A stretch of 5,293 nt of DNA from Cyanobacteria bacterium M_surface_7_m2_040. Lineage in GTDB: Bacteria > Cyanobacteriota > Cyanobacteriia > PCC-6307 > Cyanobiaceae. Location of the stretch: positions 1 through 5,293 of the forward strand of contig VGPQ01000120.1 in assembly GCA_016882555.1 (NCBI GenBank), written 5' to 3'. Positions within the stretch are counted from its first letter, which is position 1, and each line of letters begins with the position of its first letter. Positions 1 to 5,038 of this stretch are shown piece by piece. A model generated the notes under the pieces. It searched no databases. It worked only from the letters and a program-made list of their open reading frames with translations, and was not told the DNA's origin. Both the position numbers and the translations under genes were made by a program.

Positions 1-1250
1 ACTTCTTGGTCGGGATCGTGGTGTTGCGGGGAATCATCTTGGTCATCACCCCGCCCAGGGTCTCCACACCCAGCGACAGGGGCGTGACGTCGAGCAGCAG
101 GATGTCCTTGACCTCACCGGCCAGCACGCCGCCCTGGATGGCGGCACCCACGGCCACCACCTCGTCGGGGTTCACCGTCTGGTTGGGATCCTTGCCGGTG
201 GTGCGCTTGACCAGCTCGAGCACGGCCGGAATGCGGGTGGATCCGCCCACCATCACGATCTCGTCGAGCTCGGAGCTGGAGAGCTTGGCGTCCTTGAGCG
301 CCTGCTCCACGGGCACGCGGCAGCGGTCGATCAGCTTGCTGGCCAGCTCCTCAAACTTGGCCCGGGTGAGGGTCAGATCCAGGTGCTTGGGACCCTCAGG
401 GGTGGCCGTGATGAACGGCAGATTGATCTCGCTCTGGGTGGCGCTGGAGAGTTCGATCTTGGCCTTCTCGGCGGCTTCGGTGAGGCGCTGCAGGGCCTGC
501 TTGTCGGCGCGCAGGTCAATGCCTTCGTTGGCCTTGAAGGTGTCGGCCAGGTGATCGACGATCACCTTGTCGAAGTCGTCACCACCCAGGTGGGTGTCAC
601 CACTGGTGGAGAGCACTTCGAACACGCCGTCGCCCACCTCCAGCACCGACACGTCGAAGGTGCCGCCGCCCAGGTCGAACACCAGGATGCGCTCGTTGCT
701 CTTCTTGTCGAGGCCGTAGGCCAGGGCCGCCGCGGTGGGTTCGTTGATGATGCGCAGCACCTCGAGGCCGGCGATCTTGCCGGCGTCTTTGGTGGCCTGG
801 CGCTGGGAGTCGTTGAAGTAGGCGGGCACCGTGATCACCGCCTGGGTGACGGTTTCACCGAGGTACTTGCCGGCGTCTTCGGCCAGCTTGCGCAGCACCT
901 GGGCGCTCACCTCCTCGGGGGCAAACTGCTTGCTGAGCACCGGGCACTTCACCTTCACGTTGGAGCCGGCCTTCTCAACGCCGTAGCTCACTTCCTTCGA
1001 TTCCTCGTTGACCTCATCGACGCGGCGGCCGATGAAGCGCTTCACCGAATAAAAGGTGTTCTCGGGGTTCATCACCGCCTGGCGCTTGGCGATCTGGCCC
1101 ACCAACTGGTCCTGGTTCTTGGTGTAGGCCACCACCGAGGGGGTGGTGCGGAACCCTTCGGCGTTGGCGATGACGGTGGGCTTGCCACCTTCCATCACAG
1201 CCACGCAGCTGTTGGTGGTGCCGAGATCAATACCGACGACCTTGCCCATG
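1..1250 (-). CDS. dnaK: Chaperone protein DnaK (Hsp70), DnaK2 type, 3'-truncated by window edge
   Basis: ATP-dependent Hsp70 chaperone that, with DnaJ proteins and GrpE, binds and releases unfolded polypeptides in the cytosol. Reading from the ATG at 1250 down to base 3 gives 416 uninterrupted residues, about two thirds of a usual DnaK of roughly 630-640. Seen in the sequence: the nucleotide-binding domain with phosphate-1 motif IDLGTTNS (7-14), catalytic-type Lys70 in YSVKRFIGR, phosphate-2 motif FDLGGGTFD (191-199), [12 protein letters not shown] (168-179) and the adenosine motif VGGSTRIP (334-341). The interdomain linker LLLDV (384-388) and the start of the substrate-binding beta domain follow. 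The N-terminal [20 protein letters not shown] and overall wording match the cyanobacterial DnaK2 type, the stress-responsive and essential paralogue in species studied. The start is fixed by a strong Shine-Dalgarno. It is divergent from aroE. No CIRCE operator is visible upstream. The C-terminal lid lies outside the window. Confidence 0.97.
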
Positions 1251-1389
1251 GGGTTCCACCTCCTGGGGTGATGAAATTCAGACTGCGTGCATCCTCATCA
1301 GCAAGCCCCGCTGCCGGCGAGGGGTGGTTCCCGAACAGGTGCCGAACCAGCCGTTACGGTGCGCACCAGCGGCCCTCCCTGGAACCCTG
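1251..1389. other. Divergent dnaK-aroE spacer
   Basis: This 139-bp gap separates the divergent dnaK and aroE starts and must hold promoters for both. For aroE, TACGGT at 1355-1360 fits the loose cyanobacterial -10 pattern TAnnnT. It has a weak CGAACA 17 bp upstream (1332-1337) and would put the transcript start near 1367. For dnaK no good -10 is visible; the only AT-rich patch is ATGAAATTCA at 1271-1280. No CIRCE (TTAGCACTC-N9-GAGTGCTAA) is present. The promoter assignments are weak guesses. Confidence 0.35.
1256..1264 (-). promoter_or_regulatory. Strong Shine-Dalgarno site of dnaK
   Basis: On the minus strand the bases read AGGAGGTGG, followed by AACCCC and the ATG at 1250. The AGGAGGT core is a near-perfect complement of the 16S rRNA 3' end, with about 8 nt to the start codon. 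It is the only clear Shine-Dalgarno among the genes in this window, and it fits a highly translated chaperone. Confidence 0.85.
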
Positions 1390-2280
1390 ATGACCACCGC
1401 AATCAGCGCCCACACCGGCCTGCTCGGGGTGTTGGGCGACCCGGTGCGCCATTCGCTGTCGCCGGCGATGCACAACGCCGCCCTGGCCGCCCTGGGGCTC
1501 GACTGGGTGTATCTGGCCCTGCCGGCACCAGCTGATCGCCTGGCCGCGGTGGTCCAGGGCCTTGAAGCGATGGGCTGCCGCGGGCTCAGCGTCACCATCC
1601 CCCACAAGCAGGCGGTGGCTGCCCTGTGCCGGCAGCTCAGCCCCCTGGCCCAGCGCGTGGGCGCCGTCAACACGCTGGTGCCACTGGAGGGGGGCGGCTG
1701 GTTCGGCACCAACACCGACGTCGAAGGCTTTCTGGCGCCCCTGCGCCATGAGCCCTGGCAGGGCAAGCGGGCCGTGGTGCTCGGCTGCGGCGGCAGCGCC
1801 CGGGCCGTGGTGGCGGGCCTGGTGGAGCTGCAGCTGACGAGCATCACCGTGGTGGGCCGGCGCCCTAACGCCCTGGAGGCCTTTGCCACCGGCTGCGCCG
1901 ACTGGGCCCCGCAGCTGCGAACCCAGCAGTGGCAGCCGGGCAGCCTCGGACCCCTGCTGGCCAGCGCCGATCTGGTGGTCAACACCACCCCCACCGGCAT
2001 GGCCTCGGCCAGCAACCCGGCCGCCGCTGGGGCCTGCCCCCTCAGCGACGCCGAGCTGCTGGCCCTCAAGGCCGGAAGCACCGCCTACGACCTGATCTAC
2101 GTGCCCAGGCCAACGCGGTTTCTGCAACAGGCCGCAGCCCGGGGCTGCCGCAGCATCGATGGGCTCACGATGCTGGTGCACCAGGGGGCTGCAGCCCTGC
2201 GGCTGTGGACTGGCCGCAACGACGTGCCGGTTGAGACGATGACCGCCGCCCTGGAAACGGCCCTGGCCACCCCAGGCTGA
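1390..2280 (+). CDS. aroE: Shikimate dehydrogenase (NADP+)
   Basis: Catalyses NADPH-dependent reduction of 3-dehydroshikimate to shikimate, the fourth step of the shikimate pathway to chorismate and aromatic amino acids; cytosolic. The 296 residues are close to the family norm of about 270-300. Seen: shikimate-binding HSLSPAMHN (21-29, Ser22/Ser24), catalytic Lys73 in SVTIPHK, Asn94 in GAVNTL, catalytic Asp110 in GTNTD, the NADP loop GCGGSAR (132-138), the cofactor-phosphate contact region GRRP (156-159), VNTTPTGM (197-204) and the C-terminal DGLTMLVHQGA (257-267, with Gln265). I chose ATG 1390 because family members begin only a few residues before LLGVLGDP. An in-frame GTG at 1324 would add 22 atypical residues, although it has GAGG close upstream. 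The chosen ATG has no clear Shine-Dalgarno. The Tic20-like gene follows after 31 bp, so co-transcription is possible. Confidence 0.96.
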   Translation: MTTAISAHTGLLGVLGDPVRHSLSPAMHNAALAALGLDWVYLALPAPADRLAAVVQGLEAMGCRGLSVTIPHKQAVAALCRQLSPLAQRVGAVNTLVPLEGGGWFGTNTDVEGFLAPLRHEPWQGKRAVVLGCGGSARAVVAGLVELQLTSITVVGRRPNALEAFATGCADWAPQLRTQQWQPGSLGPLLASADLVVNTTPTGMASASNPAAAGACPLSDAELLALKAGSTAYDLIYVPRPTRFLQQAAARGCRSIDGLTMLVHQGAAALRLWTGRNDVPVETMTAALETALATPG

Positions 2281-2299
2281 AGGGCCAGGGCAAACCCCC

Positions 2300-2311
2300 T
2301 AGCCTGCAGGC
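2300..2311 (+). promoter_or_regulatory. Candidate -10 box giving a leaderless Tic20-family transcript
   Basis: TAGCCT (2300-2305) fits the loose TAnnnT -10 pattern and is followed by exactly 6 nt (GCAGGC) and the ATG at 2312. Transcription would then begin at or next to the A of the start codon. The -35 region is poor (CTGAAG at 2277-2282, 17-bp spacing, overlapping the aroE stop). There is no Shine-Dalgarno. GCCTGCAGGC (2302-2311) is a perfect 10-bp palindrome overlapping the box. Support comes mainly from the identical geometry at the gene starting at 3250. Confidence 0.4.
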
Positions 2312-2779
2312 ATGCTCAACCCTCCACTCTGGCAACGGCTGCTGGCCGTCGCCGCCTACCTGCTGCCCTGGAGCGATGCGGTGCCCTTCGGCCGCTCGCT
2401 GTTTGGGTTGTGGCCGCTGCTGCAGTGGCTGAGCGTGCCGGCCCTGCCCGTGGCCCTGCTGCAACAGGCGGTGCCGTTTGGGGGGTTCGTGCTGTTCCTG
2501 GTGCTGTTTTTGGCCGTGGTGCGCAACAGCCGGGTGCCCTACCTGATTCGCTTCAGCGTGCTGCAGGCGATCCTGATCGACATCGTGCTGGTGCTGCTGT
2601 CGCTGCTGTTCAGTGTGCTGCTGGCACCACTGGGAGCTGGGTTTGCCCTGCGCACCCTCAGCAACACCGTGTTCCTGGGGGCGCTGGTGGTGGTCCTCTT
2701 TGGCGTGGTCGAGGGCCTGCGCGGCCGCGAAGCCGACATCCCCACGGTCTCGGAGGCCGTGCGGATGCAGCTCTACTGA
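2312..2779 (+). CDS. Tic20 family (Ycf60-like) membrane protein
   Basis: Cyanobacterial relative of Tic20, the chloroplast inner-envelope protein-import component encoded as ycf60 in some plastids. The role of the cyanobacterial form is not settled. The 155 residues fit the family. Seen: four hydrophobic stretches at about 8-24, 55-71, 85-104 and 116-134, consistent with four membrane helices. Between the second and third is the family signature RVPYLIRFSVLQAILIDIVL (75-94). A polar C-terminal tail with ADIPTVSEAVRMQ (141-153) is also typical. No cleavable signal peptide is evident; insertion is probably through the first helix. The ATG is close to the first helix and 6 nt after a -10-like box, with no ribosome binding site. 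It lies between aroE and rpsF on the same strand, but nothing in the sequence ties its function to either. The family call is confident; the function is inferred from homology only. Confidence 0.9.
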   Translation: MLNPPLWQRLLAVAAYLLPWSDAVPFGRSLFGLWPLLQWLSVPALPVALLQQAVPFGGFVLFLVLFLAVVRNSRVPYLIRFSVLQAILIDIVLVLLSLLFSVLLAPLGAGFALRTLSNTVFLGALVVVLFGVVEGLRGREADIPTVSEAVRMQLY

Positions 2780-2780
2780 C

Positions 2781-2789
2781 TGATAGGTT
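2781..2789 (+). promoter_or_regulatory. Candidate extended -10 promoter for rpsF
   Basis: TGATAGGTT directly after the Tic20 stop codon combines a TGn extension with TAGGTT (2784-2789), a TAnnnT-type box. It would start transcription near 2796 and give rpsF a leader of about 53 nt. No -35 match is seen, as expected for extended -10 promoters. Read-through from aroE/Tic20 is an equally good alternative. Confidence 0.3.
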
Positions 2790-2817
2790 GGTTGGTCCGT
2801 CGCTGGTGGGACCACCC
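2790..2817 (+). promoter_or_regulatory. Hairpin in the rpsF leader, possible regulatory structure
   Basis: GGTTGGTCC (2790-2798) can pair with GGACCACCC (2809-2817) through 8 of 9 positions (one T/C mismatch at 2792/2815) around a 10-nt loop. No T-run follows, so it is not a typical intrinsic terminator for the Tic20 gene. Just before the rpsF ATG, CCTGATCATCAGG (2831-2843) is a second small dyad that covers the only Shine-Dalgarno-like AGG. rpsF leaders in several bacterial phyla carry a structure bound by the S6:S18 complex with an exposed CCG. Here CCG occurs at 2797-2799 at the loop edge. Identity with that motif is a guess. Confidence 0.35.
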
Positions 2818-2848
2818 GCCGGCCCCTGCCCCTGATCATCAGGCGACC

Positions 2849-3211
2849 ATGACGCAGCCTTATTACGAAACGATGTACATCCTGCGTCCGGACATTCCGG
2901 AGGAGGAGGTGGACACCCATATCGCCAAGTACCGCGATGTGATCACCGAAGCCGGCGCCGACGTGCTCGACTGCCAGATGCGCGGCAAGCGTCGTCTGGC
3001 CTATCCGATCGCCAAGCATCGCGAAGGCATCTACGTGCAGCTCAACCACAACGGCGACGGCCAGCAGGTGGCCGTGCTGGAGAGGGCGATGCGCCTCTCA
3101 GAAGACGTGATCCGTTACCTCACCGTCAAGCAGGACGGCCCCATGCCCGCCCCCCGCTCGCTGCCCACGGTGACCAGCGAAGCTGCTCCGATGGAGCCCG
3201 CCAACGCCTGA
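2849..3211 (+). CDS. rpsF: 30S ribosomal protein bS6
   Basis: Small-subunit ribosomal protein that binds the central domain of 16S rRNA together with bS18. The 120 residues start with the classic [15 protein letters not shown] (1-15). [19 protein letters not shown] (36-54) and [10 protein letters not shown] (59-68) follow, the core beta strands of the ferredoxin-like fold. [17 protein letters not shown] (78-94) forms the second helix and last strand. Residues 96-120 are a Pro/Ala-rich, probably disordered tail, as in other cyanobacterial S6 proteins. ATG 2849 is chosen because the S6 fold begins there; an in-frame upstream GTG at 2792 would add 19 unrelated residues. The ribosome binding site is weak (AGG at 2841-2843). 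rpsR is not adjacent, unlike the rpsF-rpsR operon of many bacteria. The Tic20 gene ends 69 bp upstream and the next gene starts 38 bp downstream. Confidence 0.97.
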   Translation: MTQPYYETMYILRPDIPEEEVDTHIAKYRDVITEAGADVLDCQMRGKRRLAYPIAKHREGIYVQLNHNGDGQQVAVLERAMRLSEDVIRYLTVKQDGPMPAPRSLPTVTSEAAPMEPANA

Positions 3212-3214
3212 GCG

Positions 3215-3243
3215 TTGAACCCCCGGGCCGGTGCCAGTAGGGT
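3215..3243 (+). promoter_or_regulatory. Sigma70-type promoter of the coiled-coil gene, likely leaderless
   Basis: TTGAAC (3215-3220; four of six matches to TTGACA) is separated by exactly 17 bp from TAGGGT (3238-3243; TAnnnT -10 type). Six nucleotides (CCTGTC) separate the -10 from the ATG at 3250. A transcript starting the usual 6-7 nt after the -10 would begin at the start codon itself. No Shine-Dalgarno is present, in line with leaderless translation. This is the best-formed promoter in the window. Confidence 0.55.
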
Positions 3244-3263
3244 CCTGTCATGGAACAGGACCC
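3240..3263. repeat. Perfect 9-bp inverted repeat enclosing a start codon
   Basis: GGGTCCTGT (3240-3248) and ACAGGACCC (3255-3263) are perfect reverse complements around the 6-nt centre CATGGA, which contains the ATG at 3250-3252. The left arm overlaps the -10 box (3238-3243). The dyad could be a protein-binding operator on DNA or, for transcripts starting further upstream (for example from rpsF), an RNA hairpin that exposes the start codon in its loop. The right arm encodes residues 2-5, so part of the symmetry may be coincidence. Confidence 0.6.
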
Positions 3264-3606
3264 GCGGCTCGAAGCACTAGCCGAAACACGGGCCCGGATT
3301 GCAGAGATGGAGCGGCTGCTCGAGGAGCTGCCCGCCATCTTCGAAAGCAAGTTCAACGAACGCCTGCAACCGCTGCTGGAGCAACAGCAACGGTTGTTGG
3401 CCGACAACGCGCAACTGCACCAGCAACTGCTGATGCTGCGCGGTTCAGGCAGCACTCCAGCCGACGGTGCTGGCGATCAGCGGCCGGGCCAGCCGCGGTT
3501 GCTGCCGTTCACACGCCGCCGGCTGCGGGCGCTGGCCAACAATGACTTCAGCGAAGGCGATGGCGGGCGGCCCATAGCCGCGTCGGCAGACCCCACACAT
3601 AGATGA
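3250..3606 (+). CDS. Small coiled-coil protein of unknown function
   Basis: I do not recognise this family and assign no function. The 118 residues begin with a highly charged, helix-forming segment (about 5-65) with heptad-like spacing of Leu/Ile/Met, as in [13 protein letters not shown] (15-27) and [20 protein letters not shown] (39-58), typical of a coiled coil. A Gly/Pro-rich linker (66-82), a basic patch FTRRRLRAL (87-95) and a polar tail follow. There is no signal peptide or membrane helix, so it is probably a soluble oligomer; the basic patch could touch nucleic acid or membrane, but that is speculation. ATG 3250 fits a well-spaced promoter and the start of the helix. The last 19 codons and the stop lie antisense to the 3' end of argG, so the extreme C-terminus is constrained by both genes. 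A real gene is likely because of the promoter, the spacing from rpsF and the coherent protein composition. Confidence 0.75.
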   Translation: MEQDPRLEALAETRARIAEMERLLEELPAIFESKFNERLQPLLEQQQRLLADNAQLHQQLLMLRGSGSTPADGAGDQRPGQPRLLPFTRRRLRALANNDFSEGDGGRPIAASADPTHR

Positions 3607-4756
3607 ACCCCTCGGCGGCGCGGTGATCGAACTGATCACCGCTGTCGTAGGTGGCCATCGCATCCACATAGAGGCTGTCGGCCGCTGAGCTGCGGCCCAC
3701 CACCGTGGCGCTGCCCTTGTGCAGTTTCACCCGCACGCTGCCGTTGACGCTCAGTTGGGTGCGCTCGATGAAGCCATCGATGGCGTCCTTGAGCGGGCCA
3801 AACCAGAGGCCCTGGTACACCAGATCGGCCCATTGCTGCTCGAGCTGGCGCTTGCTGCGCAGCACATCGGCGGCCAGGGTGAGGCTCTCAAGCTCCTGGT
3901 GCGCCCTGATCAGCAGCAACAGGCCCGGGGTTTCATAGATCTCGCGGCTCTTGATGCCCACCACCCGGTTCTCGATCATGTCGAGCCGGCCGAAGCCATG
4001 GCTGCCGGCCAGGCCATTGGCCTGGCGGATCAGGCTCACCGGATCGAGCCGCACCCCGTCGATGCTGACCGGATAGCCCTGCTCAAAACCGATCTCCACC
4101 ACCTGCGGCTGCGCGGGAGCGGCATCGATGCTCACGGTGAGGGCGTAGATCTCTTCCGGCGGCTCGACGTTGGGGTCTTCCAGCGGGCCCGCCTCGATCG
4201 AGCGCCCCAGCAGGTTGAGGTCGATCGAATAGGGCGACTTCTTGCTCACGGGCGAGGGAATGCCGCAGCGCTCGCCGTAGGCGATCGTCTGCTCGCGGCT
4301 CATGCCCCATTCGCGGGCCGGGGCGAGCACCTTGAGGTCGGGCGCCAGGGCGCCGATGGCCACATCGAAGCGCACCTGGTCGTTGCCCTTACCGGTGCAG
4401 CCGTGGGCCACAGCGTCGGCACCCACCTCGCGGGCGATCTCCACCAGGCGACGGGCAATCAGGGGGCGCGCCAGGGCCGTGCTGAGCGGGTAGCGGCCTT
4501 CATACAAGGCATTGGCGCGAATCGCGGGGAAGGCAAATTCGCGAATGAAGGGGTCGATCAGATCGCCCACGATCGACTGGCTGGCCCCCGAATCGAGCGC
4601 CTTCTGTCGGATCGGCTCCAGCTCATCGCCCTGGCCGAGGTCAGCGGCGAAGGTGATCACCTCCTCCACACCCCATTCCTGCTTCAGGTAGGGAATGCAG
4701 ACGCTGGTGTCGACACCACCCGAGTACGCCAGCACTGCCTTTGTCGCCCGACCCAT
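3548..4756 (-). CDS. argG: Argininosuccinate synthase
   Basis: Joins citrulline and aspartate with ATP hydrolysis to AMP and PPi, forming argininosuccinate in the penultimate step of arginine synthesis; cytosolic tetramer in the family. The 402 residues match the bacterial short-form length (about 400). Seen: the ATP pyrophosphatase loop AYSGGVDTS (10-18), FAADLGQG (36-43), the citrulline/aspartate-binding segment [13 protein letters not shown] (118-130), [17 protein letters not shown] (174-190) and [18 protein letters not shown] (255-272). Position 131, after QVRF, is Asp where Glu is usual, a mild change. The start codon overlaps the stop of the upstream 73-codon gene in TGATG, so translation is probably coupled; there is no strong Shine-Dalgarno. 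The 3' end overlaps the convergent coiled-coil gene by 59 bp. No ARG box or terminator could be identified. Confidence 0.97.
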   Translation of the reverse strand: MGRATKAVLAYSGGVDTSVCIPYLKQEWGVEEVITFAADLGQGDELEPIRQKALDSGASQSIVGDLIDPFIREFAFPAIRANALYEGRYPLSTALARPLIARRLVEIAREVGADAVAHGCTGKGNDQVRFDVAIGALAPDLKVLAPAREWGMSREQTIAYGERCGIPSPVSKKSPYSIDLNLLGRSIEAGPLEDPNVEPPEEIYALTVSIDAAPAQPQVVEIGFEQGYPVSIDGVRLDPVSLIRQANGLAGSHGFGRLDMIENRVVGIKSREIYETPGLLLLIRAHQELESLTLAADVLRSKRQLEQQWADLVYQGLWFGPLKDAIDGFIERTQLSVNGSVRVKLHKGSATVVGRSSAADSLYVDAMATYDSGDQFDHRAAEGFIYVWGLPTRLWAARHRLR

Positions 4757-4977
4757 CAGAGCTCATCTGCCTTGGACTGCTGCGATTCTCCCCCCTCGCC
4801 GGGCAGCGACCAGTGCAGCGCCAACCAGCCCAGCATCAGCAGTGGCGGGATCAGCACCAAGGCCGCCACCAGCCAGGGCTGCACCGGCAAGGGTTGGCGC
4901 CAGCGCTCCCCGGCGGCCACCAGCACAGCGCTGAGCATCAGACTCAGCGCCCAGTAGCGGAGCAGGTCACGCAGCAT
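4756..4977 (-). CDS. Small two-helix membrane protein, coupled to argG
   Basis: Predicted membrane protein of 73 residues. Two hydrophobic stretches, about 8-22 ([15 protein letters not shown]) and 35-56 ([20 protein letters not shown]), are joined by a short basic/polar turn ([11 protein letters not shown]). A hydrophilic acidic tail ends in SKADEL. N-terminal Arg residues at 3 and 7 and Arg25/Arg27 in the loop do not give a clear topology. Its TGA shares a base with the argG ATG (TGATG), which strongly suggests one transcript and coupled translation. It may belong to one of the short DUF families found in marine picocyanobacteria (DUF3188 came to mind), but I cannot confirm this. The start at 4977 gives a plausible N-terminus but lacks a Shine-Dalgarno. 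The gene diverges from the DUF3134-like gene across 61 bp. No enzymatic or transport motif is seen; function unknown. Confidence 0.75.
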   Translation of the reverse strand: MLRDLLRYWALSLMLSAVLVAAGERWRQPLPVQPWLVAALVLIPPLLMLGWLALHWSLPGEGGESQQSKADEL

Positions 4978-4999
4978 GGTCGCCAGCAGGCCAGACCGC

Positions 5000-5005
5000 T
5001 AATCT
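5000..5005 (+). promoter_or_regulatory. Candidate -10 box of the DUF3134-like gene
   Basis: TAATCT in the 61-bp divergent spacer (4978-5038) fits TAnnnT. It would place the transcript start near 5012 and a 5' leader of about 27 nt before the ATG at 5039. No convincing -35 lies 16-18 bp upstream. For the opposite strand (small membrane gene and argG) I see no good promoter in this spacer. Confidence 0.35.
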
Positions 5006-5038
5006 GATGGATTGGCCAGCGCGCAGAAGATTCCGTCC

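Noticed and set aside
1324..1389. N-terminal extension of aroE from GTG 1324
   Set aside because: The 22 added residues do not resemble any shikimate dehydrogenase N-terminus, and the TACGGT -10 candidate lies downstream of that GTG. Not fully excluded, because GAGG precedes it closely.
1251..1389. CIRCE/HrcA operator for dnaK
   Set aside because: Neither TTAGCACTC nor its complement is present in the spacer.
383..1390. 335-codon open frame on the plus strand opposite dnaK
   Set aside because: Mirror frame of the strongly biased dnaK codons, rich in His/Gly/Val/Leu without any recognisable motif. It runs through the dnaK ribosome binding site into the spacer.
1354..2181. 275- and 267-codon minus-strand frames opposite aroE
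   Set aside because: Antisense to all AroE motifs; low-complexity Ala/Gly/Arg/Gln composition with no family resemblance.
2792..2848. N-terminal extension of rpsF from GTG 2792
   Set aside because: The bS6 fold begins right at [10 protein letters not shown]; the extra 19 residues are Pro/Trp-rich and fall in the leader hairpin.
2165..3049. 294-codon open frame on the minus strand spanning aroE end, Tic20 gene and rpsF start
   Set aside because: It crosses three well-supported genes and their spacers. Its Gln/His-rich, repetitive composition is typical of a reverse-frame artefact.
3212..3249. Terminator after rpsF (GC-rich CCCCCGGGCCGG)
   Set aside because: The symmetry is short and no T-run follows; the stretch is better explained as the spacer of the downstream promoter.
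4255..4300. HIP1 palindrome (GCGATCGC), a frequent cyanobacterial repeat
   Set aside because: Only near matches such as GCGATCGT were noticed; no perfect copy was found in the window by eye.
3719..4957. 412-codon open frame on the plus strand opposite argG and the small membrane gene
   Set aside because: It is antisense to a clearly real argG. Its composition (rich in His, Ala, Gly, Leu, Gln, Asp) is what GC-rich codons give when read backwards; no domain is recognisable.
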